Below are positions 1 to 12,600 of a DNA stretch of 64,000 nt, one piece after another (the first letter of the stretch is position 1; each line of letters opens with the position of its first letter). Source of the DNA: Styela clava (lineage: Eukaryota > Chordata > Ascidiacea > Stolidobranchia > Styelidae); NCBI RefSeq assembly GCF_964204865.1, contig NC_135250.1:28449395-28513394 (forward strand), written 5' to 3'. The translations under genes and the position numbers were made by a program. The notes beneath the pieces were generated by a model. That model made no database searches. It was not told the DNA's origin and was given only the letters and a program-made list of their open reading frames with translations.

Positions 1-633
1 TCGCGGTCTGACCCCCCCCCCCCTCCTTTGAAATGTAAAAATAGCATTTTTCTGTATCAGAAATTACCCATTTGCAATTGAAACGCAATTTAGGACCTAA
101 ATACATCTGAAAACACACGCTAGCTGTTACAATCTAACTTGGAAATTATAAATCTTGAAAACCTTGGAAATTACTGGGTTCGCCACTTTTTTTTGGTACT
201 TAAAAACGCTTGTTTAACCATTAAAATCACATATAGTTTTGTCCATAGACGGGATACTAGCTGGCACAGATTTCAATTCCGATAAAAACCTGATTACGTA
301 TGAGCTACCCTTGGTTTTTCAAATTTTGCATTAATTAATAATTAAATATATACAACTACCTTTTTTATTATTATTTAAAATTAGTTACCAATATTGAGCA
401 TGGAATTGTCATTTTAATGGGATGTTCGATGGGGTGATAGAGAACAAGCATAATATGCTATTGGATGGGATGGGACGGAAAATTGTGTCTAATGGACAAG
501 ACTATGAATTAGTTACATTGATTTCTTATGCACGTGGTCATGCCTACATGAAATATTAATGAAGAAAATATACAACCCTACCTGAAATACCTACAATAAG
601 CAGGAAAGAATATATACTTAGATATAAACTTAC

Positions 634-2327
634 TGTTTCATAATTATCTCGACAATATGCCTGAATTTGTATTCGTGATAATCGAACCTGGAACCCAACA
701 CTATCCGACAAACCATATTGGATAACGCGAGATTCAATTTCATCTAAAGAAACAATATAGAAATGCTAAAATACTATCGAATCAGAGGCTTTGCATCGGT
801 ACCGGTGCGGTAAAATATTAGCGGTAGCAGAGAACCGAGTTTTCCGAAATGATCACCCAAAGAATGTTCCTATATTATATAAGAAAGTGTTGTCTTGAAT
901 TAATTTAAAATGAAAATATGAGAAAGTGCGCGTTGGTAAAATACAAATAATGTTATAAAGATTTGTATCATAGATTTTAGGGTGTCGAAGTATTATATAT
1001 TATTACACGAATGCTCTCTCCGTTGCTCGATGTCAAACTCTCAATCAAGAATCTCGTTTCTTCAACAGCTCTTGTTTCCATATTTTTCTTGCCCACGCCC
1101 ATTCTGAAAAAATTCAGAAAAAAAACTACCAAATTAGTTAATACTAAACAAATAAAACAAGTGTTTCATAATGACACAAAACTGCTGAAGATTTTACAAT
1201 TATTTTTACGTGTAAGATGCAATATGTATATAACACTCGACCAGGTGGTAAGCGAAGCTTTAATTTATCTTCTAACATTTTAAACCGTTACACTCCTTAT
1301 ATAAAGAAAATCATCCATTTCATGAGCGTTTATTGAATGAGAACCACGTCATCCACGGTTTAATAATTTGCATAGACGATGTCAATCGTGAAAAAACCTG
1401 GTCTTCCCACAATATAGTAGATTCTTATTTAGTAGTGACATGTTGTGCAAAGCCTTCTTTAGAGTAAATGAGTATAAAAGCATTAAATTAGGATAATACA
1501 ATTTTGCATATATTTTATAAAAATTGAATACTTGTTTTCGGCATATAAAATTTGATATAAAATAGTACTCTTTCAATGTGGCATGGCCAATTTTGCTCAA
1601 AGATTTCCATGTTGGTCCATAATCCATTGTCAAGAACTCGCGGCCTTTGGTTATCAGCTCGAAATAAAGATTGTAGGGCCTCCCGGAAAACTTTTGTCCT
1701 TGTTTTACAAATGCCTGAAGAATACATTTGTAACTATTTGTTAAATATAATTTGCGTAAATGTGCGCGTGTAGTGGGCTAGATTTTGTTCTCTCCAAACT
1801 AGAGTAGCTATTTATCTAACAGTTGCAGTACAAAGTCTTGATTGAAGTGAAATACGTATAAATACGCCTCATAAAAAAAAGAAAGATCGGTTTGCATTAA
1901 TAGACATTTTATAATTAATGGCAATGTTGTTATTGACATGAACCTCATAACGTGCTTATTTTTAAGATTAAAATTTAGAATTGCCTAGGAAAATTATAAA
2001 ACAACTACGGCTACGATCTTATTCCATCTTTTATTGAATAATACTACATTGAAAACATTTCTAGCGAACCTCGTTAATGGTGTCATAATCATTTAGAATG
2101 ACCCAATCTTCTTGTCCAAATTGAACAGAGACAACTGATCCGTATTTCTCTTTCAATTTCATAAAAGTTTTTGCGGGGTTGTTAGCCATGAACGGAATGT
2201 AACCGACGAGCGGCAGACCTCGAGGACCAGGAGGAAAGCTTTTGGGTTTTCTTTGCAAATAAAACCAAAATATGAAGACCGTTAGGCCAGCTAAAACATT
2301 TGTATATTCAAATATTTTAATCCACAT
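634..2327 (-). CDS. CYP2-clan cytochrome P450, family 1, partial (exons 1-4; continues beyond the left edge)
   Basis: Exons on the minus strand are 2070-2327 (258 bp), 1569-1714 (146), 1007-1103 (97) and 634-743 (110). They join in frame (phases 0, 2, 0, 2) into about 204 residues starting MWIKIFEYTN. Residues about 5-25 form a hydrophobic membrane anchor, followed by a basic QRKPK stretch and the proline hinge FPPGPRGLP, as in ER-bound microsomal P450s. Exon 2 carries AFVKQGQKFSGRP (B-C region), exon 3 MGVGKKNMETR (C helix) and exon 4 SNMVCRIVLGSRFDYHE. No exon 5 is visible in 1-633, so I-helix, ExxR and heme loop must lie outside the window. The start is the only ATG ahead of the anchor and is shared with the two complete family-1 paralogs at 9.7-15.1 and 38.1-44.3 kb. 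The exon 1 donor is the weak GTTCGC, also shared with them. No lesion is visible, but intactness of the whole gene cannot be judged. Confidence 0.88.
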
Positions 2328-2780
2328 TTTGTCTTACTACTTTTCAGAAATATAATTTTGTTATTAGAATGACTAAAATTTTTAAGGTGGGATATTTATA
2401 ATAGTATATCTGAAAGATAGATAGGAGAAAATCATTAGCGAAACAATAGATATTTTTCTAGCTATCTAAAATCTAATATCAGTGGCTTTTTTGTTAAGAT
2501 AAAAGCAGTTCTGTGACCCCCGACATTTCTCACAAGTATTGACTCATTAATTATATTGACTCATTAATTATATATCTACTTTCTCTATCCATTGGTCAAA
2601 ATTTTACATAACTCTTAGAGTGTCTTTAATCAATACTAGATCTCCTATTTATATAAATTCCCTTCACAAAATACTTTTGTTCTAGATTTTAAGATACATA
2701 GAATATGATTTATTCTATAAACCATTTTCCTTCTAAACCTTAATGTTTGATAACCATTTATAGTACTATACATAAAAATA

Positions 2781-2869
2781 GTCACGGACGAGATACATTT
2801 AAGGTCGATTGCGTCGTGATTTACAAAATATTCAGAGTCGTGATGAACTGCCCATCAGTTCGTGCAAAC
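2781..2869 (-). pseudogene. P450 exon 9 (5' part) relic upstream of the left-edge gene
   Basis: Read on the minus strand from an AG at 2870-2871, this stretch resembles the start of a family-3 exon 9 (VCTN, stop, WAVHHDSEYF), then decays into mismatches and ends before the heme loop. It lies about 450 bp upstream of the ATG at 2327. Matching relics sit upstream of the two other family-1 genes at 15541-15636 and 37537-37628, so it was copied as passenger DNA when the family-1 unit duplicated. It cannot encode protein. Confidence 0.7.
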
Positions 2870-5675
2870 CTAAAATAAGATATAAGTATAATACTTGAAT
2901 TCATCTTCCTTGAGCTGCAATGAATACTCATGGTGTATGTTCTTCTATTATATATATATTAGAAAAAATTAAAAACTGTTCAATATGATGAAAATTTTGT
3001 ATGTGAGCATTTTGATGAGATGCAATCTAACATGTTTGTTAATTTCCATGATGGATTTTTTTAGTTATAATGCCGTGGCAACATTTACATACAAAATAAC
3101 GAATCACTAATCATTAATTCCTGACCAGCTCTGAATTCCATTTTTCCGAATACTCATCAAACATAAAAAATGGATAGTACAATAATATGATTTTAATTTC
3201 ATCAATCACATAGTAATATTTAAACAACTGTCACGCGCAATTACGAAACGGAAGTATTGACAGATAATAAATGTGATAAATATTGTTTTAAACTGTCTCG
3301 ACATCAGCGTATAAATTGATCTATACATAGCAGTGCTGGGAATTTCAGGGAAAACACTTTAACCGTTAACAGGCTAAAACTAACCAGTTGACCTGCTAAC
3401 CGCAGCGTGACGTTTGACATAATAATTTATAATTTTAGCATGTTGCACCACACTGGTTACAAAACAATTTGGGGCCATCTTATCTCCGCGTCGCTCAAAA
3501 TTAAAATGGTACTATTAGAAAATATATTTTAAAGCAAGAAAAATTGTTACAAATCGAAACTTATACTGAAGGCTATATTTAAAATTGTTATTTTTGTTTT
3601 TTTATATTATAATTTTTACAAAACAAATAAGAATGATTCATAAATTTTTTCAATAAATTCTGTTGGGCGCCATGTTATATCGAATCAATTAAATAAGTAC
3701 AAATGTATATTTTGTGATTGTTACTATATTCTTTGTCAGATATCAGTATCGTTCATTTAATTTTGACATATAATTAAAATTTATTTTCTTTTATTTAAAA
3801 ATTATTTATCGCAAATGGTTTACTCTTATGTTAGCATTTCGTAATTTAAATTTTTTTTCTCATTTAGATTATTCATACACTGAACACAATTTACATTCTC
3901 TCGGACAATTGTCAATATTTTAGCATTTTTTTTTTATTGTACTGAAAAACTATTTTAATTATCAGTAAAGAAGTCAAATGTTCTATTTTAAATTGTGAAA
4001 CAAATAATGTCACCAAAATTGCAATATGTTCAATTTTTTCATGATGGTTTCTATCGTTAACGACTGTTATCAAAGCAATCGCTTTTTCATTTGGTAAATT
4101 TTTAAGATTGCGTATTTTGGTTAGGAACTTTATTCAAACATTGCCACGGACACAAATCAACATAGTAATCCCCGCATACATGTCAGTTTAGCTTCTAGGA
4201 CACTATAGTATTTAAGCAACCACAGCAGCGCATTGCTCCTTTGTTTATAATCATCACGCTTTCCCTGACTTTTTTCCTAATTGAATATTTTGTTATTCCA
4301 ACTGTAAAATATTTCATCTTTAAAAAACAAAAATATTAATTAATTAGCGAACTTTTTTTTTCTTTTAGAGATTTGATATTTTGTTTATTGATGAGATGAA
4401 TTCATAAATGTTATAAAAAATTTTGACGGTGGCAGTAACGGCGTTTAAACTATATGTAGGCATGGAATATTGTTAGTAGGGGTTGCGTATATCATCATTA
4501 ATAAAGTATGCCTTTTAGATTCAATGGCTTGCAATATTTAATATCCCAAGTGGAACATTGACATAAATTTGAATTCATTCATCTTTAAACTGAAGCTCGA
4601 CCGTAACACAGTTTCTATGCTGACGAGACATGGGCAAGTGACATTAGGCCGTAAACCTTTTCACGTTGGTATTTATTCTCCCTAAATAAATACAAATTTC
4701 CATCAACATATACATGTCTCGTTTACGAGTACGATGTTAATTACTTCTCGGTTCTCCCATAGTATTGTGAGTTTATTGTGAAAAACGAGGTACGACGACG
4801 AGATACTAAAGATAATAAAGAAGTGAATCCACAATTCATTTTTTTTTATTGGAAAACAGCTTGTAAAATGCTAACATTAATCCGAAAGGAAACACCCCGA
4901 GTTATGTATTTGAAGGCCCTCGACAATAATAACATGTATTTTAGACTTTGTTAGTCGCAAAATTTGGTGTGCCTACGGCACAAATTGTATTAGGTTGTCT
5001 TTACCAATTTTACCGTTTATCAGGAATTACGAATTGAAATAATATATGATCGGACACAATGCCTCGCATTTTTTATGGCCGCGGCTTCTATGAATAATAA
5101 TGCTTTAAAATGTATATTTTTAGTCATTACGCAATAGCGGGTCACATTAAACTAATAAAGCAAGAAATTTCAAATATGCTCGTGTCGGTCTTGGATTGAT
5201 TACTTTGCGCCATAATGAAATGTACTCACCGGGATTTCCAACAGCGATGACTCAAAAATAATCTTACGTGGCAGTTAGTTTTGAAAAAATAACTCAAAGT
5301 TGACAAATCCCAGAGTCGCGAAAATTCAAATCCAATCCTTTTTTAATCGGGTAGTTTATCGTGTATTTTATGTCCGCAAACATCTGGGAGTTATGCAGGA
5401 AAAACGAAGAACACTTTTGGATCAACAAACTAGGAACCCGGCAACCACAAGGAATCAACATAAAATAATGAAACTCAAATAAAAAGACTTCAAAACGAAC
5501 ACAACAACAACAAAGCAAACAAAGAGTTCAAATGCAAACATTGGAACACATATAAATGGACAAACTTATTTTCAATCAGATTGGGAAGTCGAGGTTGAAT
5601 GTACATATTCTCTGATTCCCCAGGTTTGGCAAGACATATGCAAAAGTGTTTTTAATAGTTATATCCTTCTAGAAG
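2870..5675. other. Intergenic stretch; relic flank repeats in the first 400 bp, otherwise nothing recognised
   Basis: About 3010-3060 and 3150-3260 match, in reverse orientation, blocks at about 35460-35540 and 33840-33960 next to the other family-1 gene. A looser copy of the second block is at about 47980-48040. This is the collapsed version of the upstream region seen at 34-36 kb. From about 3300 to 5675 I see only AT-rich sequence with short open frames and no P450 motifs, splice-flanked coding or transposon ends. Confidence 0.5.
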
Positions 5676-8366
5676 ATATGGTGTAGGCAAGAAAGGCATG
5701 AAAGAAAAAATCAAAGAAGAAAATCATTTTTTGATTAAAAATCTAACAACAAAGAACTCCCAAGATTTGCAGGGGAGAAACATAACATACTTTCAAACAA
5801 TTTGTTTTATTCTATATATAAACTTCACTTTATATAATCATTTCTTCATGGACAATGAATGATTGTCTGATGCTATAATTTCACTATAGTATGTTTTATC
5901 CAATTTGGTTCCAACTCCCATCTGTTGATTTCCCCACGAGATTATATCGCCACAATGTGTAACAACCAGGGATGACACTTTAAAATAAAAATGAGGCGAA
6001 TTAGGGTAATATAGTTATTGAGGTAATTATTTCATAACTTTTAACTGAACAAGACTCCAAACAATCTAGCAAGCTATACCAGATGCTAATGAAATGTCTA
6101 ATTTTCAATATTGCGGTGAAACGGCGGTCTAATTCATTATTTCTAAAAGCCTTTATAAGTTTCTAACAAATGGACACGTGAACGTCGTATTTGTATTTAC
6201 ATAATATTTACAGATGTAATGCAAAATATTTATACCGCACATGTATTAAACTAAATAAATAATTTGAAAATGAAAAAAATTGAATTTACCTATAGACATA
6301 TAATGATTCGATATATCATTCGATTGCCTTATCGGCTTTCCTCAGCTCAGAAATAAATATTAATTGACAATTGAGCAACGCAGAGTATTCAGCCTTTTAT
6401 AAAGCTTATCACAATCTTACAGTTAAAATGAGAAGTTTTTGAAATTTTTATCACCACTATCGAATAAGTTTCTAGTGATCTAAAAAACTTTCTAGAATAT
6501 TAAAATTATTGTTGACCATTATTTTTATCCCTACTTCCTTTTGAATTTTTGATAAAACTTCTCCTTGCTGTGTCAAACAATATTAGCTGTGTTCAAGGTT
6601 GGATTACGACAACTAAAGATTTCTTTATATGATAGATAAATTTCGAAAATCGTTAGTTTATGTTTGGAAATTTATAAAATTTTCTAAGACTCTATGATTC
6701 CCCTATGTGGCTTTAACAAATTTAAAAATCTCCTTCGACTCTTGATCCTGACAGCTTAATAGAAATTTAAAGTAAAATGCATATAAAAATGTAGAATAAA
6801 ATATTTTTTGATTGCAATTGCAAGAGATCGTTTCCTTTTTTATATTTTATTTACATTATACAGTTCCTAAGATTTCAATGAGGCCAAAACCTTGGCTTTA
6901 ATCATTGTGGTTTATTACTCCATTTAGTGGTGTTGTCAAATAAATTTTCTCGGAAAGAAAATTTATGATGGGTGAGACAATTTCTTTTTAATTTTATTTT
7001 TTGGTATAAAATCAATCTTCTATTATTAAACCTAAACTTTCATTGTTTAAAACTCAACAAATTGCAAAAATAAAATTACATAAGTAAAAAACGATTTTTG
7101 ACACCATCAACAACAGCAAAACAACAACAGCAATTTAGCAAACTGATTCCATTTCATTTTTGAAAAAGAAAGACTATCATAATCGCTAATAAATCATAAC
7201 ATCGGTTTTTATTTTTTTATTTTTAGAAACTACAGTTAATTCAATACATACTGGATCTGTTCGATGCTGGATCATCAACCAGTAATACTTTATCTTGGGC
7301 ATTACTTGCGCTTGCTCATTTTCAAAAATGCAATAGCTGAAGAAATTTTCGAACCATTGGGTAATGAGTAATATTATTTGGATTGGAATTACTAATAAAC
7401 CTTATTTCTTCAATAATATTATAATACTTTTATACCACGAGCTAACGATTCATTACCGATTGATTAAGTAATGTACGGCCAGTACATAGTGCATCGCGAG
7501 GTAGGAATAAAGAGTTATGAATAGGCGAAGGCATAAACTGAACGAATAATATTGAAAATTACTAGTTTAGGAAAACTGAGACTAAATTCATACGGAGAAA
7601 TGTTTATAGTTCAAAAATGTATTTGTTCTTGCACTTCACAACTTTCAAATGTAAAACGTCTGAATTATTTAAAATTTGCATAGTGTTTGTACTAATTGTT
7701 TCTAGTATTTTTGTAATTCTCCGGACGTAAAAAGGCAAATATGGATATGTACGGTATAGTATCCTTCATTTCACTGTGTTGTTAAAGATAAACAATGAAT
7801 GCTGATTATGTTGGTTTTCAAAAATTACAATTTCATTGTTATCTTATGATAGGGGAAGATGGAGTACCTAGTATGAATCATCGGGCGGAGATGCATTACA
7901 CTTGCGCTTTTGTACAAGAACTAATGAGGCACCGAACATTGGTACCACTGAGTGTTTTCCATGAAACGAACGAAGAGGCAATTTTGTTTGGATATTCTAT
8001 CCCGAAAAATATCACGGTAGGCTTTGTTAATTTGAATAATCTTGAGTGATAAATTTTTATAATGCGTTTCTCGCTTCTACACTGAGCAAAACGTCTGGAA
8101 ATAGTTAATATAGTAGAAAGAGTTTGACGTTAAATGTAATAATAAATAACACTTATTTGTTAATTATTTGTTTAGGCGTCAAATAAATATTTATGATTCT
8201 TCAAATTTGTCCAAATCTTTGGGTGGCGCATTTTGACCCTTTGAAACACTTTGAAATGGCCTAGGACCACAGTTGGTCAAAATGGAAATATTCATTATTC
8301 TAACAGGTATATTGCAAAAGTTGAAAATAGTTCCTGACTCTAAACAATCCGTTTCCATCTTTTTAT
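5676..8366 (+). pseudogene. Chimeric P450 pseudogene (family-3-like exons 3 and 5, family-2-like exons 7-9)
   Basis: Recognisable pieces are exon 3 at 5676-5772, exon 5 at 6864-6971, exon 7 at 7227-7360, exon 8 at 7853-8016 and exon 9 at about 8206-8366. Exon 3 is open (YGVGKKGMKEK) but its donor reads GG instead of GT. Exon 5 has a stop in its PFSGVVK stretch and a deletion of about 14 bp. Exon 7 keeps the I-helix start DLFDAGSS but is 134 bp instead of 145, so it is frameshifted. Exon 8 is fully open and keeps ExxR (QELMRHRT). Exon 9 lost its acceptor (AA for AG) and about 95 bp including the heme-loop Cys. Its 3' end is also deleted into the downstream flank. Exons 1, 2, 4 and 6 were not found. 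Exons 3 and 5 match the gene at 59.5-64 kb best; exons 7-9 match the gene at 50.2-56.4 kb. It is convergent with the intact minus-strand gene at 9656. Confidence 0.85.
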
Positions 8367-9655
8367 ATGCTGCAAACCGAATTAATTCTAGTTTCATATG
8401 TCAAACTATAAATAGTTTTGGCAATGAAGTCAAACAAAACTTGCAAAATATGGTTTGAATAATGATTCAGAAATCTACAATATAGGCAATCTCGCCTTGC
8501 AGCAAGTAAGCTAATTAAAGCTAATCACACTAAAAGGTTTTAGGGTGAGAATTACCGATGCCGGTGCATACATGCCGTTGACATACTCATAAGAGCAGTG
8601 GGGCCAATTTACTCAAAAATACTAACCAAATCAAGAAACTCTAGTAGTTTCTAATAGTTAGTTCGGCGATCCCACCGAAATTCCATAAAAATATTCTTAT
8701 CCTTCCGTGGTATTGAAGTTTATTTAAAATAATCAAGTTTAAACATTAGAAACAAGTATTCTTCTTAACTTATTGTTGAAAATAAGTCAGACATCGATTT
8801 TCACTGTAAATTGCTTCTAAAAATTGTAGAATTTCTCAAATGATTCAACCGGGGCGAATTTCCTTGTGTACTTGGATATAATGAAGTGTTCCAAAAAAGC
8901 GAAGTTAGGAATTTAACAAAATATATAGTAATCACTGGATTAAACTAAACAAGTGTAACATATTGAGAATCTCACACTCATTTTGAACAATACCTGTACC
9001 ACAAAAGTCGTATATCGAAATTACAAAACACCAAAAAAAAGAACATGGTATGTGACACCGATTATAACAGTAAAAAACTATGGAATGATTATGCTGATTA
9101 TGGTATGATGATTATTTTTAACATACAGTTATAATTAATTAGAAAATTTATTGAATTTTGTTATTTCATAATTTCTAAACAGCAATATAATATCTTGCTT
9201 TCACTGGATATATAAAATTAAATTTGAATATTATGTCCATGTAATAGTCATCTGATAGAAACCATTTGGTAATATATTTTTGACAATTTATTTAATCCGT
9301 CAGTTTTACCTTTCCTACATTCACAGTTAATACAAGAGTCTACGAGTACCTGGGTACTTTCTAGAAGGAATAGGAATCATTCCGGTGTTGCATTGCCTAT
9401 TTTATTAAACCATGACAGCAATGCTTTGTGTTGATTGGTATTTTAATGAGTATTTGATTGATTTTAAAATAGGAAATATGACTTGCACTTGATCACAAAT
9501 CCAATTAGCTTATAACTATGCCACACAATATTTCAACTGTTTTTCCAAATCATCATTTTGTTTGACAAATAAATTCATAACTAGATCACGTTATTTATAT
9601 GCTATATCTCCCTGATGTGAAAAGGTGATTGTTTTCATTTACGAAAGAAAAAACA
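8367..9655. other. Intergenic; 3' flank between two convergent P450 loci
   Basis: The first roughly 100 bp continue the 3' flank of the pseudogene, alignable with sequence after 30450 and with the reverse of sequence before 50167. About 9325-9655 is the inverted counterpart of about 44306-44640, the downstream flank of the other complete family-1 gene, and marks the outer edge of the inverted arm. Nothing coding is seen in between. Confidence 0.55.
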
Positions 9656-12600
9656 TTATCGTCGTTCAAAAACAACATTAAACTGAGGTGGTTCGTATGT
9701 GCCCATACAATATATACCCTCATAGAATGAAGGAAGTGGTTTGACAGGATCTGGAAACACTTTTAACTTTTGTATAATTCCCGTTAGAAATACAAATAGC
9801 TCCATTCGTGCAAGTTGTTCTCCCATGCAATGTCGAAGGCCGATCGAGAAAGGGATGACATGCCTTGAACTGCAGAATTTTTCGTCACGGTCGAGAAATC
9901 TCTCAGGTCGAAATTCTCTCGGATTTTCAAAATATTTCGGGTCGTTATGAACTGCCCAGATGTTTGGAACAATCTGAAATACAAAAATACATTTCCAACG
10001 CCAAATGGGTAGCTATTTTGATTATCTTGCTTAATAGTAAGAGCGAGGGACTGAATGTAATTCTAAGTAGTTCTAAGTTGACGAGAGATTATAGGCCCGC
10101 TTAAAGTGTTTTCAATTAGATTAGACAATACAATATAAATATATCTCCTTGCGCACCCATAGCTTCATTTGGTTGTAATAATTATGCTCTAGAATAGCTG
10201 ACTAGGTCAAAATCGTCGCAAATCTGTTTCTCCAAGAACGCATCTAGAAGATATTTCCCAAAATCAGCATAACTCAACTTCTGCCTGAGGCCTCGTTTTG
10301 CTATAAAACAAATACATCCGACGGAATAAACAAACGAAGTAAACCCAATTGATTTTATTATTATAGATAAAATCTAGAATACATGATATATTGGGTTGTT
10401 CACTGTTGTTATTGAGCATTCTCACGATCTAAAAATATTGAACAATCCATGGGAATTACTTACCGTTGTATTTATCGGAATAGTGTATCCATAGATATTG
10501 GCTTCTTCGTTGTTTTTATGGAATACACCTAAAGGCGCCATAGTTTTATGTCTAATTAGTTCTTGTATGAAAGCACAGGTGTAAGGCATTTTATCTCTAT
10601 GCTTCATTGAAGGAACACCATCCTCACCTGTTAGAAAACAAAAAAGTTATGAATGTTCAAAATTGAATCACAAATCAATGAAACTAAGTTAAAAAGAAAG
10701 ATCAGTACTCGATATAAAAGGAAGATTCGCGCATTAGTCAGCCATTCAGTACAATAATATATACAATATACAATATATATACAATAATGTTATTAAAATG
10801 ATTTGTATGTTAATATAAATTATTGTTTCATTGTATTAAAATCTTGTTTTCGACTTAATATTTAAAAAACTATGTTGCTCGTAGAGTTATGTCAAAAGCT
10901 AATTTCTCATTGTCAAATCGTAATAGTATGAATTTTGAGTGAAATCTAAGTTTTAACATACAGGCCACGTAATTTTTATTTCCATTGTAGAACACATAGT
11001 AATTAAAAAAAAAGTTTACAGTCACAGTACACACTCTGTGAGTTGCGCTTTTACTGCCCAGTGCACTCGAATGAGGGTGATTAACGATTAGAAAATTTTT
11101 CTCATGAAAACAAATAAATGAAGAAATTCAAAGTCATTTGGTTTTCGGAGTTTCTACAACAAACACCCATTTTAGAACTGCACGGCAAATTAAGTTTTTG
11201 CTGTGTGCTTTTGAATTCTTGCTATTCGTGACATATACTATCGACTACTATAAAAATCTTAGTTAAACAAGAGAATGTATCACTAAGTAACATTATCAAC
11301 AATATAAAATTACCCAAGGTTGCCAATACTTCGCCTTCGATTTTTTCATGGCATATTGGGTAGCAGACCAGAGCCAGCAAAGCCCAAGTCAACGTTGCGC
11401 TTGTTGTGACTGATCCAGCATGGAAAAGATCACGAACGTATCTGATGAGTTCCGATTTCTGCATGAAAAATAAAAATATGAATAGAAACATGTTCTTACC
11501 GTTTTAGCCGACTGGAATAAATTATATAAATCATATTAAACTAGCCTATGGGAGTTGGAGAAATAGGATATTTTACATTAAAAGCATCATCATCTTTTTC
11601 TCGTTTCTTCATTTCATTCAGAAAAGCGTCAATAAAGTCCCGGATGTCTAAGTCGTCAAAGTTAGATTCGTGTTCTTCTACAAATTCACGTGGATATGCT
11701 AAAAATATGAGATTAATATTTTCCCTTGCTTTCTTTACTTGTGGGATAAATAAATAGGTATAAGAAAAAAAAAACAGTCTGTCACAGTAGCCTACCGGTA
11801 CGGAATGTTCACGACTTTGTCGGACCACAAGATCGATTATTCCAAGGTGAAACCGCCACAAGGAGAGCAATTTTTGATTATGATGACGTCATCGCACACA
11901 AATAACAAATCTATTAGAGCTAGCAGAAAATTTTGAAATAAAAAAAAGTACACACGTGGGCACAGCCCGGACAAGCCATTTAGTGTAGCCCTGTCAACAC
12001 TCAAATTTATCCACATCAAGCATAAAATTCCAATCAGACAGTTCATGTTTGAAAAGGCACTCATGGACATTGATAAAAATACATTATTTGTTTTACTCTT
12101 GTCGCTGCGATAAATGTTTTGCCGTTTTGCCTGGTGCATTTATTACTGTAAGAGCGTAAGGCTAAACGATATCCTCAGTGTCCCCAGCAAAATCTGAAGT
12201 CCTGCTGCACCCTGACACAAATGTATTTTTGTAACGTTTCGTCTAACCAAAGTCAGACTTCCTCAGACAAGCAGTTTACAATAAACGGACGGAATGTTAC
12301 GAAATACATTTGTGTTATGGTACAGCAGAACTCTTGATTTGGTTCAAATATATGTTCCATTCCAACCTATAAATATAAAACCATGGATGAAAAAAAAAGG
12401 AGAAATATTAACATATTTTACCCATAAGACACTCGGCTTCGTCAGATGTAACTTTCACAACATTGCTGAACGGAGGGATAAAACGTAAAAAGGGAGCCAT
12501 TGAAACAGCAAATAACATATGTGAATAAGAAGTGGCTTCAGATCTTTAAACAAAATAAAATGAAACAGCCACTAATTGAGATAAAATTTGTTAGTCAGTG

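Noticed and set aside
10-25. Poly-C run, similar to one at 12967-12979
   Set aside because: Both lie in intron 4 of family-1 genes and belong to the shared duplicated sequence or an old dispersed repeat; no quadruplex or functional claim can be supported.
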